The position numbers and the translations under genes are program-made. The notes under the pieces are model-generated. The model worked only from the letters and a program-made list of their open reading frames with translations, was not told the DNA's origin and ran no database searches. A stretch of DNA of 64,000 nucleotides from Chondrosia reniformis (taxonomy: Eukaryota > Porifera > Demospongiae > Chondrillida > Chondrillidae), in NCBI GenBank assembly GCA_947172415.1, contig OX359202.1, forward strand, positions 2,826,001-2,890,000, written 5' to 3'. This document shows, piece after piece, positions 24,486-37,000 of this stretch (within the stretch, counting starts at the first letter, position 1; each line of letters begins with the position of its first letter).

Positions 24486-24660
24486 GGAATAAAGCCTTGT
24501 TGAACATCAGTAACATAAATTTACTAATTCTAGACGTTTCAACCCGGAAGTCTTCATCAGTAATACAGGAATGGAAATATCAAGTAGGAAATTAGTAAAT
24601 TCATGTTGCTGAAGCTCAACAAGGCTTTATTCTCATAATGATCGCAACAAACACTCCTAA
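24486..24660 (-). mobile_element. Palindromic short element with hammerhead-like core (copy 1)
   Basis: Arms of about 42 bp (AATAAAGCCTTGTTGAAC..AAATTTACTAATT / AATTAGTAAATT..GCTCAACAAGGCTTTATT) enclose a hammerhead-like core. It sits between two ACACATGGA sequences, a possible target duplication. A second copy is at 34448-34600. Confidence 0.6.
24533..24561 (-). ncRNA. Hammerhead-ribozyme-like core
   Basis: Minus strand: ACTGATGA, an A, a GACT/GGTT-type hairpin with TCCG loop, then GAAAC-GTC. CUGAUGA, GAAA and a GUC cleavage triplet are present, and stem I can extend through AATTTACTAATT/AATTAGTAAATT. Stem III would be only AC/GU, workable mainly in dimers. One extra A lies before stem II. 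Confidence 0.45.
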
Positions 24661-24661
24661 T

Positions 24662-24760
24662 TCCTACACATGGACAAGTAAAAATATGAACAAAAAGCGT
24701 AAGAAGAGAAGACAGAGCTTCAATTACCAAAGTTTTAATACGGTCGCCTAAACGAATTGC
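24662..24760 (-). repeat. Repeat R1, copy c, left part
   Basis: TCCTACACATGGACAAGTAA ... TTTTAATACGGTCGCCTAAACGAATT. Interrupted by Merlin 3 and continued at 26735. The last 8 bp (CGAATTGC) form the left target duplication. Confidence 0.8.
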
Positions 24761-24859
24761 GGATCATACGTAATATACGGACACGGCCGCCATATTGATT
24801 GATGACGTCATGATGATACAGGATGACGTCAGAGGTCATAGTGACGTCATTCCTAACGG
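24761..24859 (+). repeat. Merlin 3 terminal inverted repeat, left
   Basis: Matches 26636-26734 inverted with one mismatch (GACGTCATTCC versus GACGTCTTTCC). Contains TGATGACGTCATGATG, GGATGACGTCAG, AGGTCA and TGACGTCA. The first 30 bp resemble the inner Merlin end. Confidence 0.9.
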
Positions 24860-25017
24860 TTATTATTCTACTTTTGTATTATTATTGATCTATCTTAATA
24901 ATTATTTAATTAATTACAATCGTGCATGACTTATCACGTGAAATGTCAGCTGTTCACCATTTTGGCGGTATTTCGAAGTTGGTTTAGCGGTTTTTACAGT
25001 TTTTGTAAGGTTTAATT

Positions 25018-26074
25018 ATGTCTATTCTGGATTTTGGGAAAGTAATCTTCACTGACAGTCAGGATATCATTACTTGGATGCAATCCAAACATTTATTGGC
25101 TGCATCCAAAGACTGCACCGTATGCAATGTGGCTATGAACCTTTCTGAAAGGAGTGATATCAGTGACGGATTCAGGTTTGTTACTGATCACATTCTTTAT
25201 GAAAGAAATCAATTAATATGAAATCTCTTTACAAAACGTACTTTATAAAATCATATCCACTGTAACAGATGGCGGTGCCCTCAGTGCAAAAAGTGTGTGA
25301 CGGTGAGAGATGGTAGTTTTTTCAGTAGGTCAAAGCTCACCCTGCAAAAGTGGCTAATCCTGCTGTACTGGTGGGTACGTCAGTATCCCGTCACTGATGC
25401 GGCAGAAGAAGCCAAAGTTGAACATAACACAGCAATTGCTGTATATCAATGGCTCCGGGAAGTATGCAGCACCAAGTTACTACAGACAAGGATCCAGCTT
25501 GGTGGAAACGGAGTAATTGTACAAATAGATGAATCCCTTTTCCGCCATAAACCCAAAGTATGTTGACAATATTGAGTACTTGCTCTGAATAAGTGAATCT
25601 AAATGATTCCCTCTTCTTCAGCATCACAGAGGGAGAGCAACTGCCAATGAAGTGTGGGTCTTTGGCATGGTGGACACCAGCTCCTCTCCAGCATTGGGGT
25701 ACATGGAGATCGTACCCCAAAGGGATGCTGCAACATTACTGTCAATCATACAGGCCCACACTCTACCTGGCACAGTGGTTCACAGTGACCAATGGAGGGC
25801 CTACAGTCAGGTTGGCTCTCTGCAAAATGTAGCCTCTCACGCAACAGTAAATCACTCCCTGGAGTTTGTCAACCCTGTGACGGGTGTCCACACCCAGCAT
25901 ATAGAATCGTATTGGAATCGGTGTAAAAACCGATTCAAAGCAATGAAAGGGTGTCATGCAACACAGCTACCCAGCTATCTGGATGAGTTTATGTGGCGGG
26001 AGCGCCATGGATCTACTGCCAATGTAGCTTTGAACAATATTATTCGCGACATTGCTGATCAGTACCCCGTATAG
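25018..26074 (+). CDS. Merlin transposase (Merlin 3), intact, 3 exons
   Basis: join(25018..25175, 25269..25557, 25622..26074); introns of 93 and 64 bp with GT/AG and consistent phase; 299 aa, no stops. MSILDFGKVIF start, zinc ribbon C33/C36 (DCTVCN) and C56/C59 (RCPQCK), GSFFSRSKLTLQKW, DDE catalytic residues D140 (VQIDESLF), D205 (HSDQW) and E244 (HIESYWNR), and C-terminal LPSYLDEFMWRERHG ... DQYPV. Intron positions equal those of the inner Merlin gene, so the two are closer to each other than to the outer copy. It should act in the nucleus on the GGATCA-type ends. Nothing in the sequence argues against activity. Confidence 0.92.
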
Positions 26075-26635
26075 ATGCACTGTAATCCCCCTTTTGTATA
26101 GCTTTGTAATCTTGTAGTCTCTTGCTGTTGCATTGCACCATATTCAAAAAGGTATCCATTGGCTGCTCCAATACAGATTTGGGATTTTGTAGGGTTTATT
26201 TACTAAGTTTTGTCTAGAGATTTCATACCTTAAGGCTACTATTAATTGCGGCAACTAATTTTAGCGATTTTAGCCAAAAACATCAAAATGGCTAAATTAA
26301 GTACGCGCAATTATTAAACATAATAAAATTTTCACTTAATTAGAACAGTAATCAAGCAAATCGCTAAACTTTGTTGCCACAATGGATGATACGTAATATG
26401 GTATTCAGTGATTTCTTTCATAAAGAGTATAATCATTAACAAACCTGAATTCGTCACCGACGTCACTTCTTCCAGGTTAAATACAGATGCCCTGAACTCG
26501 TAGAAATCGGGGATCCGAAAAAATATGCAAAAACAATGCAAAATCGGGAGAAGTCTTCAAGCAATACCGCCAAACTTGGATAAAACAACCAGAAGACAAA
26601 CCAAAGATTTATCACTTAGCAATTTGTTGCACATG

Positions 26636-26734
26636 CCGTTAGGAAAGACGTCACTATGACCTCTGACGTCATCCTGTATCATCATGACGTCATCAATCAA
26701 TATGGCGGCCGTGTCCGTATATTACGTATGATCC
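26636..26734 (-). repeat. Merlin 3 terminal inverted repeat, right
   Basis: Partner of 24761-24859; followed by the target copy CGAATTTC. Confidence 0.9.
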
Positions 26735-27412
26735 CGAATTTCTTTTGCATCAATATAGGGACAATTCTGCCTCAAACTTAACGGAAACGTCCACAAAAAC
26801 GCTTTATCTAACCTTCGCTACAACTCGTTTATTCCGTTGCTCCTTCTCGTAGGAGAGCGTCGACTTGTCATAGCCATTCTCGAAAGGATGATCTTCTTCT
26901 GCAACAAGGGGGTGACGTATTCGCAACGTCACATTATAAACCATTAAATATGTACGGAGCGACATACGAGGGTGTTGGTGACGCACTAGAGAAACATCAC
27001 AATACATCACCAAATTGTGCAATTGTAAACTTGCATTCTTCATTATAATCTTGATTATTTTGCAACTTTAATTAAGGAAAACTACGCTAGACGTTTGTCA
27101 TACACATGTACCATGATATATGTAGGTTTCACAGTAATCTGACCAATTGATAATGTTTATTAATATAACCCTTGGTTTCAATATAAATTTCCTATAGCTT
27201 TTCTATAGTCCTATGGCATTTTATATGCAGATTTTGTCCTCCGTTTTCTACCAAACCGAGACCTAAATAATAAATCCCTTAATTTAAAATGAGTTTTATA
27301 CCCTAATCTTTATGATACTATGCCCATTCTGTTGCTCGGTCCTTTCCTGGACCCATATGAATTATTTATATTATTTATTTATTTATATTAGATAGTTAGA
27401 TTGTAACTTTCT
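26735..27412 (-). repeat. Repeat R1, copy c, right part
   Basis: Continues the copy interrupted at 24760: TTCTTTTGCATCAATATAGG ... CCTTCTCGTAGGAGAGCGTC ... TATAGTCCTATGGCATTTTA ... ATTAGATAGTTAGATTGTAA. Its reading frames are shared by the other R1 copies and are broken; no recognised protein. Confidence 0.8.
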
Positions 27413-27665
27413 GAAGGGCGCCTATGGCACCCCAAAAATTCCTCATGCAACTGGATTTTCTTAATTAGCTGACTGTCTTAATTTGCCCATATATGACAAT
27501 CATGTGGCTAATATCAGTCTTGCTCATAGCCTGTCAATCAGTTGTGTTAATTAACACTTTTGAACCCACATACATACACCTTACAAATTGTATGAAGTCA
27601 CAGTGCTTATTTGTTGCGATCATGGATGAGATATAAAGCAACAGCAACATTAGATCTTTAGAATA

Positions 27666-27692
27666 GAGTGTTTCAACCCATAGGTGTTCAAC
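27666..27692 (-). ncRNA. Decayed hammerhead-like core
   Basis: Minus strand GTTGAACACCTATGGGTTGAAACACTC: CTGATGA has decayed to TTGAAC, while the hairpin and GAAAC remain. Confidence 0.25.
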
Positions 27693-27769
27693 AGCAATAT
27701 GAAAAAAGGAGGAAAATTTGGTGTAAAATAGCAGTTGGACTTCTATTTAAACAGCAACTTTTAAAATAG

Positions 27770-27798
27770 CTGATGAAGACCTACAGGTTGAAATGTTC
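27770..27798 (+). ncRNA. Hammerhead-like core
   Basis: CTGATGA, A, GACC-TACA-GGTT hairpin (closing G-U), GAAAT-GTTC. The core letters CUGAUGA and GAAA are kept; stem III and the cleavage triplet are weak. Confidence 0.4.
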
Positions 27799-28017
27799 TA
27801 TTCCAAGGATCTAATTTTGGTGTAGCTCAATAACCTTTATATCTCACACAACTGTATGGATATCCACTCAATGACAGGTCTATGTGTAACTGACCTGCAA
27901 TCGAAAGTGCTAAAATGGAATACACATTGCAACTCTCTGGAACTGGTAATATCAGGTACTGGAGTAATCCGAACACACGTACTGCCTACATATAGCTTGG
28001 GTTAAGTGACCAACTTT

Positions 28018-28023
28018 TTTATT
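28018..28023 (-). promoter_or_regulatory. Polyadenylation signal of the TMED10-like gene
   Basis: Minus strand AATAAA, 75 bp past the stop codon at 28098. The spacing suits 3' end formation. Confidence 0.6.
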
Positions 28024-28097
28024 CCAGATTTTATGAAATGTAATAAATCAATTGATTATGCATCTTCTACATAATAATTGCCTAACATACTATTTTT

Positions 28098-31000
28098 CTA
28101 GTCAATCAGTTTCTTGGATTTAAAATATCTTCTCAGATAAATAAGCTGCCATGCTGCCAGGAATATAAGACAACACATTGAAAATATACCAAAATAGAGC
28201 ACTCTTGAGTTAGTGGATTCTGAAGGAAAGGAAAACCAATAAAAGTTAACAGGTAAATAACACAATAGTAATCTGAATTATAGTATAAAGATTCCCTCTA
28301 ACTGTGTCAACAGCCTTACCTTTGAGATGATAATTTTAGAGTATCTTTAGATACTCTAAACCCGAAAGATGTAAAATGTTGGATATCAGATAGAGTCTTG
28401 TATATAAAGTATATACAAGATATAGTGGGAAATTTTCATGGATAAATTTGCTATTTTCGACTATATTTAAGTTTGCAAAAATTGTATTACACAATTACAT
28501 TATACACAAACAGATAGGGTGTGACAGTCCAGAGGTATTTAAGAGTATATAATGTTGGAAGTGGGTAGGCCATTCTGCTTATATACAAGTTATTGCAACT
28601 ATTACAAAATCTCCAAAATAGCATAAATTCAGTCAGAAGTTATCCTAATTCGGTCAGCGACCCATACAATGCGATGCAAGAAGAATCATACTCTCTTACA
28701 TAATACCCAGATGGGTACATTCAAGTCTTGGCCACATCAGCAGATTTGGATGAAATTGTTTCACAGGGATGGGGCAGAACAGGAAGTGTCAGTCTGCTCC
28801 TCAATGGGATACAGAGTTTCAAGGATATGTGCTGATAATCGCACAGCAGATATTCAATACCCTTAACCCTGATCGTGACATAGAGCTTCATTAAGGGGTG
28901 GTGGGACAGGTTTCGCAAATAGCACCCAGAGATTTCACTTACACAAGTTGAGATTCTCTCCTTCGCCTAAGCAGCCTGCAATAATGCAAAGGTCATTAAA
29001 GCATATATACTTCAATTTGCTGGAACAGACCATCAAAGCAAATGGCTTGGCCCATTATCCAGGGCAAATTTTAAAATTAGGGATACCCCTGATGTAAAAG
29101 CCACCCTAAGTGGTCGCTGGAGTTGGCCAGAATAATCCAGGAGATAGGTCACAAATCAGTGCAATGGCCTGTGCTAGTGCCAGTGGCTACAGCATTCATC
29201 CCATGGTCATATTTGACCATAAACACCTTCAGTTACAGTTTGTCAGATGATGGTTGGATGAATGCAGAATCGCCTTCAGGAGTGGTTCCAAAACCATTTT
29301 CTGGTACATGCTCCTTCATGTTGACCTGTGTTCCTTCTATAACTATAACCTGTGCACCATACCCATGGCTGCAGATAATGGAATCATTCTCTTCTATTTG
29401 CCTCCACGCACCACCCATCTACTCCAGCCTCTCGACAACTGGACATTTTCCTCATAAAAAAAATAGTTGCAAGGGTGCCAGCAGTTTTACACAGGAAAGA
29501 CTGGAAAGGTCATGACATAGCAAACTTTTGTGGGGATTTCAACCAGTTTGGGTAATGGGAATGGAAATGATCAATGTCATTGAATATATGTTCCACTCGT
29601 TCCGTTATGCTGTAGGAGTTGGCTGCTGTAGCATGTGCAAATGACACAAGTCACCTCAGGTACACTGAAGTCCTCACATACTCAACAGTCAGCACTGCAT
29701 GCAGGAGTTGCAAGACAAGGAGGAAAAGAAGAGGATAAAGTAGGAAGAAAAGGAGCACAAAAGAGTGGAACCTGAGGAGCAGAAGAAAGTGAAGGAAGCA
29801 TCAAAGATCAAAGGTACATTCCAGTGAACATTTGCTTATTTTGAAAGGTAGAGATTAATGTATATAAATCCCCCTTATTAGAAAACTGCATACCTACCTC
29901 ATCATAGAATGCTCTGGTATGCTTGCTTCTTTACAGAAAGACAGCCAAAGAAGCAACAAAATGTCACACAGCCAGCACCAACTGCATGGTAGCTCAGCCT
30001 GGAGGAGATAGGCTTGTACAAAAGGAAGGTTATAACCTACCCAATCCATGCTACAGGCTGTGGTTGGCAAGTGTCACTCCAGGATCAAGTTCCAAAACTG
30101 CCTCTACCAGCCTTCCATCAGCAAACGACATCTAGCCTTCATTTCCAGCAGATCTGGAGTTGGCCTGTCAAACTGAGGGATGTGGGCATCCAAAGGCGTA
30201 TGGCCAGAAACTCGAATGTAACCATTTGGGTAGTGGGTAAGAATGAATGAATCTTCTCGTGTCGCAGTGTACAGGTAGCAAACCAAATTAGGATGACTTC
30301 CGATCAAATTTATGCTCCTTTGCATAATTGAATTTGCTGCAATAACTTGTGAACGGAAGGACCTATCCAGATCCTACACTGTATATATTCTTAAATACCT
30401 CTGCACTATAAGTATACCCAGAAACGAGCAGAAAAAAGCAGTCCTGACAATCAATTATTGATGACATCTGATTATTGATGCCACACCCAAAAACTGGAAT
30501 ATTAAACTGCATACATTATGGAAGAACGTCTCCATAAAAAATATAATCCCAAAATTTCCCACTATTTGATATGTGTATCTTTGAGATGGTTCATCTTTTA
30601 GTCTTCTGAGCATCTAGAGACGCAGTTGGTTATTTTAGCATTCAGACGTTTTATCCCTGGGGGTATTTTTCAACGACTAATGGCGACTGCTGGAGGTTGC
30701 CTCTTCTCTACCCAGCATTTTTGCTTCCTGTCATGTGACCCCATCACCAGGAAGAGAAAAACAGGGAAGTATGAATATTAATTGCCTCCAGCCTTGATGC
30801 AATGTAATGGCTTGATTTTTGCCTGCCATTTATGGATCCTAATCGCTTCTTTGAGCCTTCTCCTCAGCCAGTGCGTTCCTGTCTGTAATTTGGCCCTTTC
30901 CCAAGCAATTGCACTCAATTGCTTGGGAAAGGGCCAGTCTTGCCACCTATGGATATAAAGGGTGTAGTTTACCAATTTCCTTACCTTGACTTTTCTGCAG

Positions 31001-34000
31001 TTTACATTGGTGAAACTGTAAGGATCCTGAATGTAAGATTGGCTGAACACTAGCGAGCAGTCAGAATGAAGGATGTGAACAACAGTACAGCTGTTCACTA
31101 CCCCTCAAACTGGCCACTCAAGTGCTTGGGAAAGGGCTAAATTACAGACAGGGAGAAGGGTCAAAGAAGCCATCAGGATCCAGATAAGATCAAGGCATTA
31201 TATTACTTCAGGTTAGTGGTAGTTTATTCATACTTCCTGTTTGTCTCTTCCTGGTGAGGGTCACATGAAAGTAAGCAGAAATGGTGAGTATAAAAGGGCA
31301 ACCTCCAGTAGCTGTTGAAGAAGATCCCTAGGGTCAGACATCTGAAATCCTAAAAGAACCAATTGGGTCTCTAGATGCTCAAAAGACTAAAAATTATCTC
31401 AAAGGTAGGTTTGGCACAGTTAAAAGAAATTCCTACCATCTATATGATATATATATGTATGTACACATGTGATGCTGGGGTGATTAATTGAAGTACCATT
31501 TGTGTCCCTCATTTCCTCTTCCCTAGCCCTCATGTAGGCAAAATCATGAACTAGACTTTGTGCCAAATCTTCTAAACGTTTCAATTCAACCTCAGCAGGT
31601 TTCAACTTTTCAGCTTTGGCAAGCTACATGTATAAAACCAAAGAATTCACTGATAACATTATGGGTTTCAATATCCAACATCTCACACTGCAATGAATAT
31701 ATAGTAATTTGGGTAACTTGAAACAAATCACCACCGGTCGAACTCAGAAAGAACATGCATTAGTGTTTTACTTGTAGAATTATAACTCAATCAATCCTAC
31801 TTATTCAGAATAATTCACGATGTTTGTACTTCATCAGCATGTACTACTTTTTTTAATAATTCGAATTCTGCCTTGAAATTTTACTGAACTTGTTTCAGGC
31901 CCACCTTATTGTTTATTCTTCAGAAAAACTCTACCCCAATAGTCTTTTACTCAGCTGGACTAACACCCATTTACAGGATATAGCAGGGTGCTTATGTGCA
32001 TATCAATTAGTAAAAATGAATTGACTAGGAAATTAATAAGAGTGTCTGATGACTGGATGTGCAATTTAACCTTTTAACCCCTACTTTCTGTCTGCTATGA
32101 GGAAGGGGGCACTATAAATTGCCAGAGAGTGCAAAAATTGCGCTGATAGCTAAAAAATATGCAGATCTTTCAAGAAAGCATTCACTTAAGGTAGTTGGGG
32201 GGCTAAAGGCTTTCTTTGGGGTACATTGGTCTTAGTGATGTATCTCCCTGATCATAAGTCCAACTAAATTGAATTTTACAAGCAAAATAACTAGGTAAAT
32301 TGCGCATTATTCGGTGTCAACCATAATTTGATTGGCTACTCTGTTACTGAGATATTTTCATTTAAAGTCGAAAAATGTCACCTCAAAAAGTGTCAAATAG
32401 CTCCACAAAAAAGCTATCTACTTCTATATAAATAAACTGAGAAGCACCAAATTTGATAGATATAATCTACAAGCATGACTAGCGGTTATAGAATATCATT
32501 ATGACGAAATTGCTTATACTGGCAAAATTAAGCGATTTTGTTATAATGAGATTCTACACACATAAATTTGCACGCACGCATATTTATTCAAATGCATCCC
32601 TACGCACCCAATTACAAGCCTGCATACATACACACATGGATAAGTTAAAAATTAACAGAAAGCATAAGAGAAGACGGAGCTTTAATTACCAAACTTTTAA
32701 TACGGTCGCCTAAATGACTTTCTTTTGCATCAATATAGGAACAATTCTGCCTCAAACTTAACGGGAACGTATACAAATACACTTTATCTAACATTCACCA
32801 CAACTCAATTATTCAGTAGCTCCTTCTCATAGGAGAGCATCAACTTGTCATAGCCGTTCACAAAGAATGATCTTCTGTTACAAAGAGGCGGTAAAGTTTT
32901 CACAATGTCACAAGATTCTCACAAAATGTGTACGCAGCAACATACAAGGGTGTTGAGGATGCATTAGAAAACATCACTACACATCACCAAACATAACCTT
33001 GAATTCTTCATTAGATCTTGATTATTTTGCAATTTTAATTAAGCAAAATTTCACCAGACGTCATACACATGTACCATGTATGTTGGTTTCATAGCAATTA
33101 GCATAGCAATAATTTTATTCAATATAACACATGACAGCTTTTCTATAGTCTTATGGTCTTCAATAGGCAGACTTTGTCCTCCATTTTCTACCAAACAAAG
33201 GCCTAAATAAAAACTCCCTTAATGAGTTTTATACCCCGAAGTTAATGCTAATGTGCCCATTCTGTTTCTAGGTTTCTATTATTACCCTAGTATATTGTAA
33301 CTTGCACTGTATATATAAAATATTAAATTACAATCAAGTACTACACAGTACAAGTTACAAATTTATGAGGGCCAAGTGACTATACAATATTAATATTACA
33401 ATCAGGTACTAGCTACATATGCAGTGCAGGTTACACCCCATAGGATAATCAGTATTGGGGCAATGCAGCTGCTGTACTGGGCACAATCAAGGACAATCGC
33501 ATTGACAATGTTTTCAATCCTTAATTTCAATTTCAATTAGAACATGTACAGTAAATTCTTACTTGACAATCTTATTTACAGTTTGGTATTGTATCTAAAG
33601 ATACATGTATAATACACAGTTTCAAGTTTCAAGCACTTGAAGCTTAATTAATTTAAGCTGGTATCAGTATTTTAAACAGGACAAGACTTTAGTCACACTG
33701 TTGCAGGCTTTGAAATCCTCAACTATACTGCATAGAGGGTAGTAGTTGATACAGATCATCTGGTAGTTGATACAGATCATATATCAACAAAGGTTCCAGT
33801 CTTAAAGGGGTCTCAGCTAATAACCACAGCAGATTTGATTTGCCTTGCGAGGGACCTAAGAATACCGACGGTTGGTTGCATGCATTTGCATAATCAACAG
33901 GGTTAGAGACCATTTTGTAACTTGTACACAAGGGACATCATAAGGGTATATGTATATAAAGGCCTTGGGCTTTTATGTCCCTTGTGTACAAGTTACATGG

Positions 34001-37000
34001 CATGCAGATACATCATCTTCAGTCTATACTAAGGTGTGAAAAGGTAATTGGTAGGCCATGTGTTCTACCTTGGATGATCTGTATCAACTACGACTCTCTA
34101 TGCAGTATAGTTGAGGATTTCAAAGCCTGCAACAGTGTGACTAAAGTCTTGTCCTGTTTAAAATACTGATTATCCTATGGGGTGTAACTTGCACTGCATA
34201 TGTAGCTAGTACTTGATTGTAATTTTAATATTGTATAGTCACTTGGCCCTCATAAATTTGTAACTTGTACTGTGTAGTACTTGATTGTAATTTTAATATT
34301 TTATATATTTACCAGTATCTTTCACTATGTAGTGTACTTGAGTGTACTGAATAACTAGCAAAGTACTTCAACATTCAATATGAGCAATTTCGTTATGAGA
34401 TTCTACTGTACATGTATGTACACATAGAAAACGTACACACATTGATAAGAATACAGCCTTGTTGAATATCAGTAACAGAAATTTACTAATTCTGGACGTT
34501 TCAACCCGGAGGTCTTCATCAGTAATACAGGAATGGGAATATCAAGTAGGAAATCAGTAAATTCATCTTGCTGACACTAAACAAGGCTTTATTCTCATAA
34601 TGATCGCAACAAAACTCCTAATTCCAACACATGGACAAGTAAAAATATGAACAAAACATGTAAGAAGAGTAGACAGAGCTCTAATTACCAAAGTTTTAAT
34701 ACGGTCGACTAAACGAATTTCTATTGCATGAAAATAGGGTCAATTCTGCCTCAAACTGAACGGAAACGTCCACAAATACGCTTTATCTAACCTTCGCTAC
34801 AACTCGTTTATTCCGTAGCTCCTTCTCGTAGGAGAGCGTCGACTTTTCATAGCCATTCTCGAAAGGATGATCTTCTTTACAATAAGGGGGTGACGTTTTC
34901 GCAATGTCACATGATAATCCATTAAATATGTACGGAGCGACATATGAGAGTGTTGGTGACGCACTAGAGAAACATCACAATACATCACCAAATTGTGCAA
35001 TCATAAGCTTGCATTCTTCATTATATCTTGATTATTTTGCAACTTTAATTAAGGAAAACTTGGCCAGATGTTTGTCAAACACATGTACCATGATATATGT
35101 CGGTTTCACAGTGATCTGATCAATTGATAATTTTTACCAATATAACACTTGGTTTCAATATAAATTTCCTATAGCTTTTCTATAGTCCTATGGCATTTTA
35201 TATGCAGACTTTGTCCTCCGTTTTCTACCAAATGGAGACCTAAATAAAAAATCCCTTAATTTGAAATGAGTTTTATACCCTAAACTTTATGATACTATGC
35301 CCATTCTGTTGCTAGTCCTTTCCTGGAGCCATATGAATTATTTATATTATATTATATTATATTATATTATTTATTTATTTATTTATATACTAGATTACCT
35401 TAGTATATTGTAACTTGTACTGTATATAAGTAATACGGGTTCATTCACAACTACTATAACACTTAATTTACGTATACATCAATATATACATACGTACATA
35501 ATACAGGTTCATACGCAACTATAATATGTACCACATAATTATACATCAATACATCGTATTTGCAAATGGCAGCATTCAGAAGCTTTAGTTAACCAAGTTT
35601 TTCTATCGTTGTTTATAATGTTTAGGACACTTACGCAAGTGTCCTCAATCGTTAAGATTAAGAATATATATATTAAAGCCCACTGAAGTGGCCAAGTACT
35701 TCGAGTGCAGGGGCAACAGCCCACAAATTTTAAATTTAAGTTGCTTGTCTAACATACTCAGCCTTCAATAGGAAGCCAGTTTATCCATGAACCACTTCTG
35801 CCAGATACCCAATTATTATGACACCAATTTATTAACACATGCATAATAATCACATGGATCACTTGACAGTAGTGAAGTTGTTATGCTCATTTAAAAATCA
35901 GTGAATTTCGTTCCTGAACCCTTACATTTTGAACATTACCTCATGTACCAAATTACACATCCATACCATTAAACCGTAGGGTTATAATCAATGACAATGA
36001 TGACTGTGATGGCATGTTCTGTAGAACTGACCTGTTCGTACTTCTTTGGGTCACTGCCGTGATTTAGAATGAGCTTCACCTCTCTTGGTTGACCATACCC
36101 ATGCTGTCCTATAAGGTACAGTAGCAATGAAACTAAACATATGTCAGTATGTCAGAAGGGAAGCTTTAAAGCTATAAATTGTATTCAAGACATCCAGGTA
36201 GCTTTGATACATCAAGTATTAGCTCAGTTTGAAGCGTCCCAAATGTCCTAAAACCTTTTCAGGGAGTATTACTGATGCTCAGGGAAACATCATATTCATA
36301 ATGTACAAATACGTAGTTAGGCCAAGCAACATACAATTGTAAGTGTACCCAGACAAACCTTTTACATGGGAAGTGAAACATATATCAAATAGTTCATATT
36401 CTTCTGTTGTAAAAGAAAACTTCCCATCTGAAATGTCTTCTCTTTGGTATAGTGTATGACCTTGGGAGTCAACAATCTGTAAAAGGATAGAGTAAAATGC
36501 ATCTAAAGTTTCTAAGTAAACACAGTACAGCAACCAAATACCATGCCGAAACAACGGGGAGTTTATCACAGGAAACAGCAACGCTTGATTGTTAGTACAA
36601 TGTACGTATGTACAATGTAACTTGCAGGGTTTCTTTCAGGGAGTGGGAGTGCCCCCCCCTTGGCTTTGGCTTGCCCCCCTTGAATATGCTGAGAATACTG
36701 TCTTACAAGTAAATCAATTTAGGCCCTTATAAAAGCTTTAATGACACAATAAATGATAACATAAAGTGCACAATATTCTATACAACATTTTTCCTAGGTT
36801 TTCTAGTCCATATGCCTACTACTGTTTCTAAATCATTATCAGCTAGTTTTTTATAGTGATTTGATTGCAATGTTCATTAGTGAAACGAAGTTTTTCTCAG
36901 ATAAAAATGATCAAAACCCGTTTGAGAAATCGACAGCGTGGAAAAGGTCTTCTTACTTGATGCAGTCCAAACTGGAATTGTCATACAAATATTGGCCTGG

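Larger units (their letters stand above)
24761..26734 (+). mobile_element. Merlin 3 DNA transposon (1,974 bp)
   Basis: 99-bp terminal inverted repeats (24761-24859 and 26636-26734, one mismatch noticed) starting GGATCATACGTAATATACGG. Flanks are CGAATTGC (24753-24760) and CGAATTTC (26735-26742), an 8-bp duplication with one change. Intact R1 copies show CGAATTTC at the empty site, so the left copy mutated afterwards. Each arm has three TGACGTC motifs. It encodes one three-exon transposase; 26075-26635 is AT-rich with no further gene. It looks complete. Confidence 0.92.
27413..28017. other. 3' flank of the TMED10-like gene with an inverted hammerhead-like pair
   Basis: No gene. Between about 27645 and 27850 two hammerhead-like cores face each other (27666-27692 minus, 27770-27798 plus) inside GGATCTAA-type arms (TTAGATCTTTAGAATAG / CTATTCCAAGGATCTAA): a short palindromic element. 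Confidence 0.5.

Noticed and set aside
26804..27043. Conserved R1 ORF (79 codons; relatives at 34797-35000)
   Set aside because: Shared by R1 copies but with different frames and stops, no domain, and reading through inverted palindromes; treated as repeat sequence.
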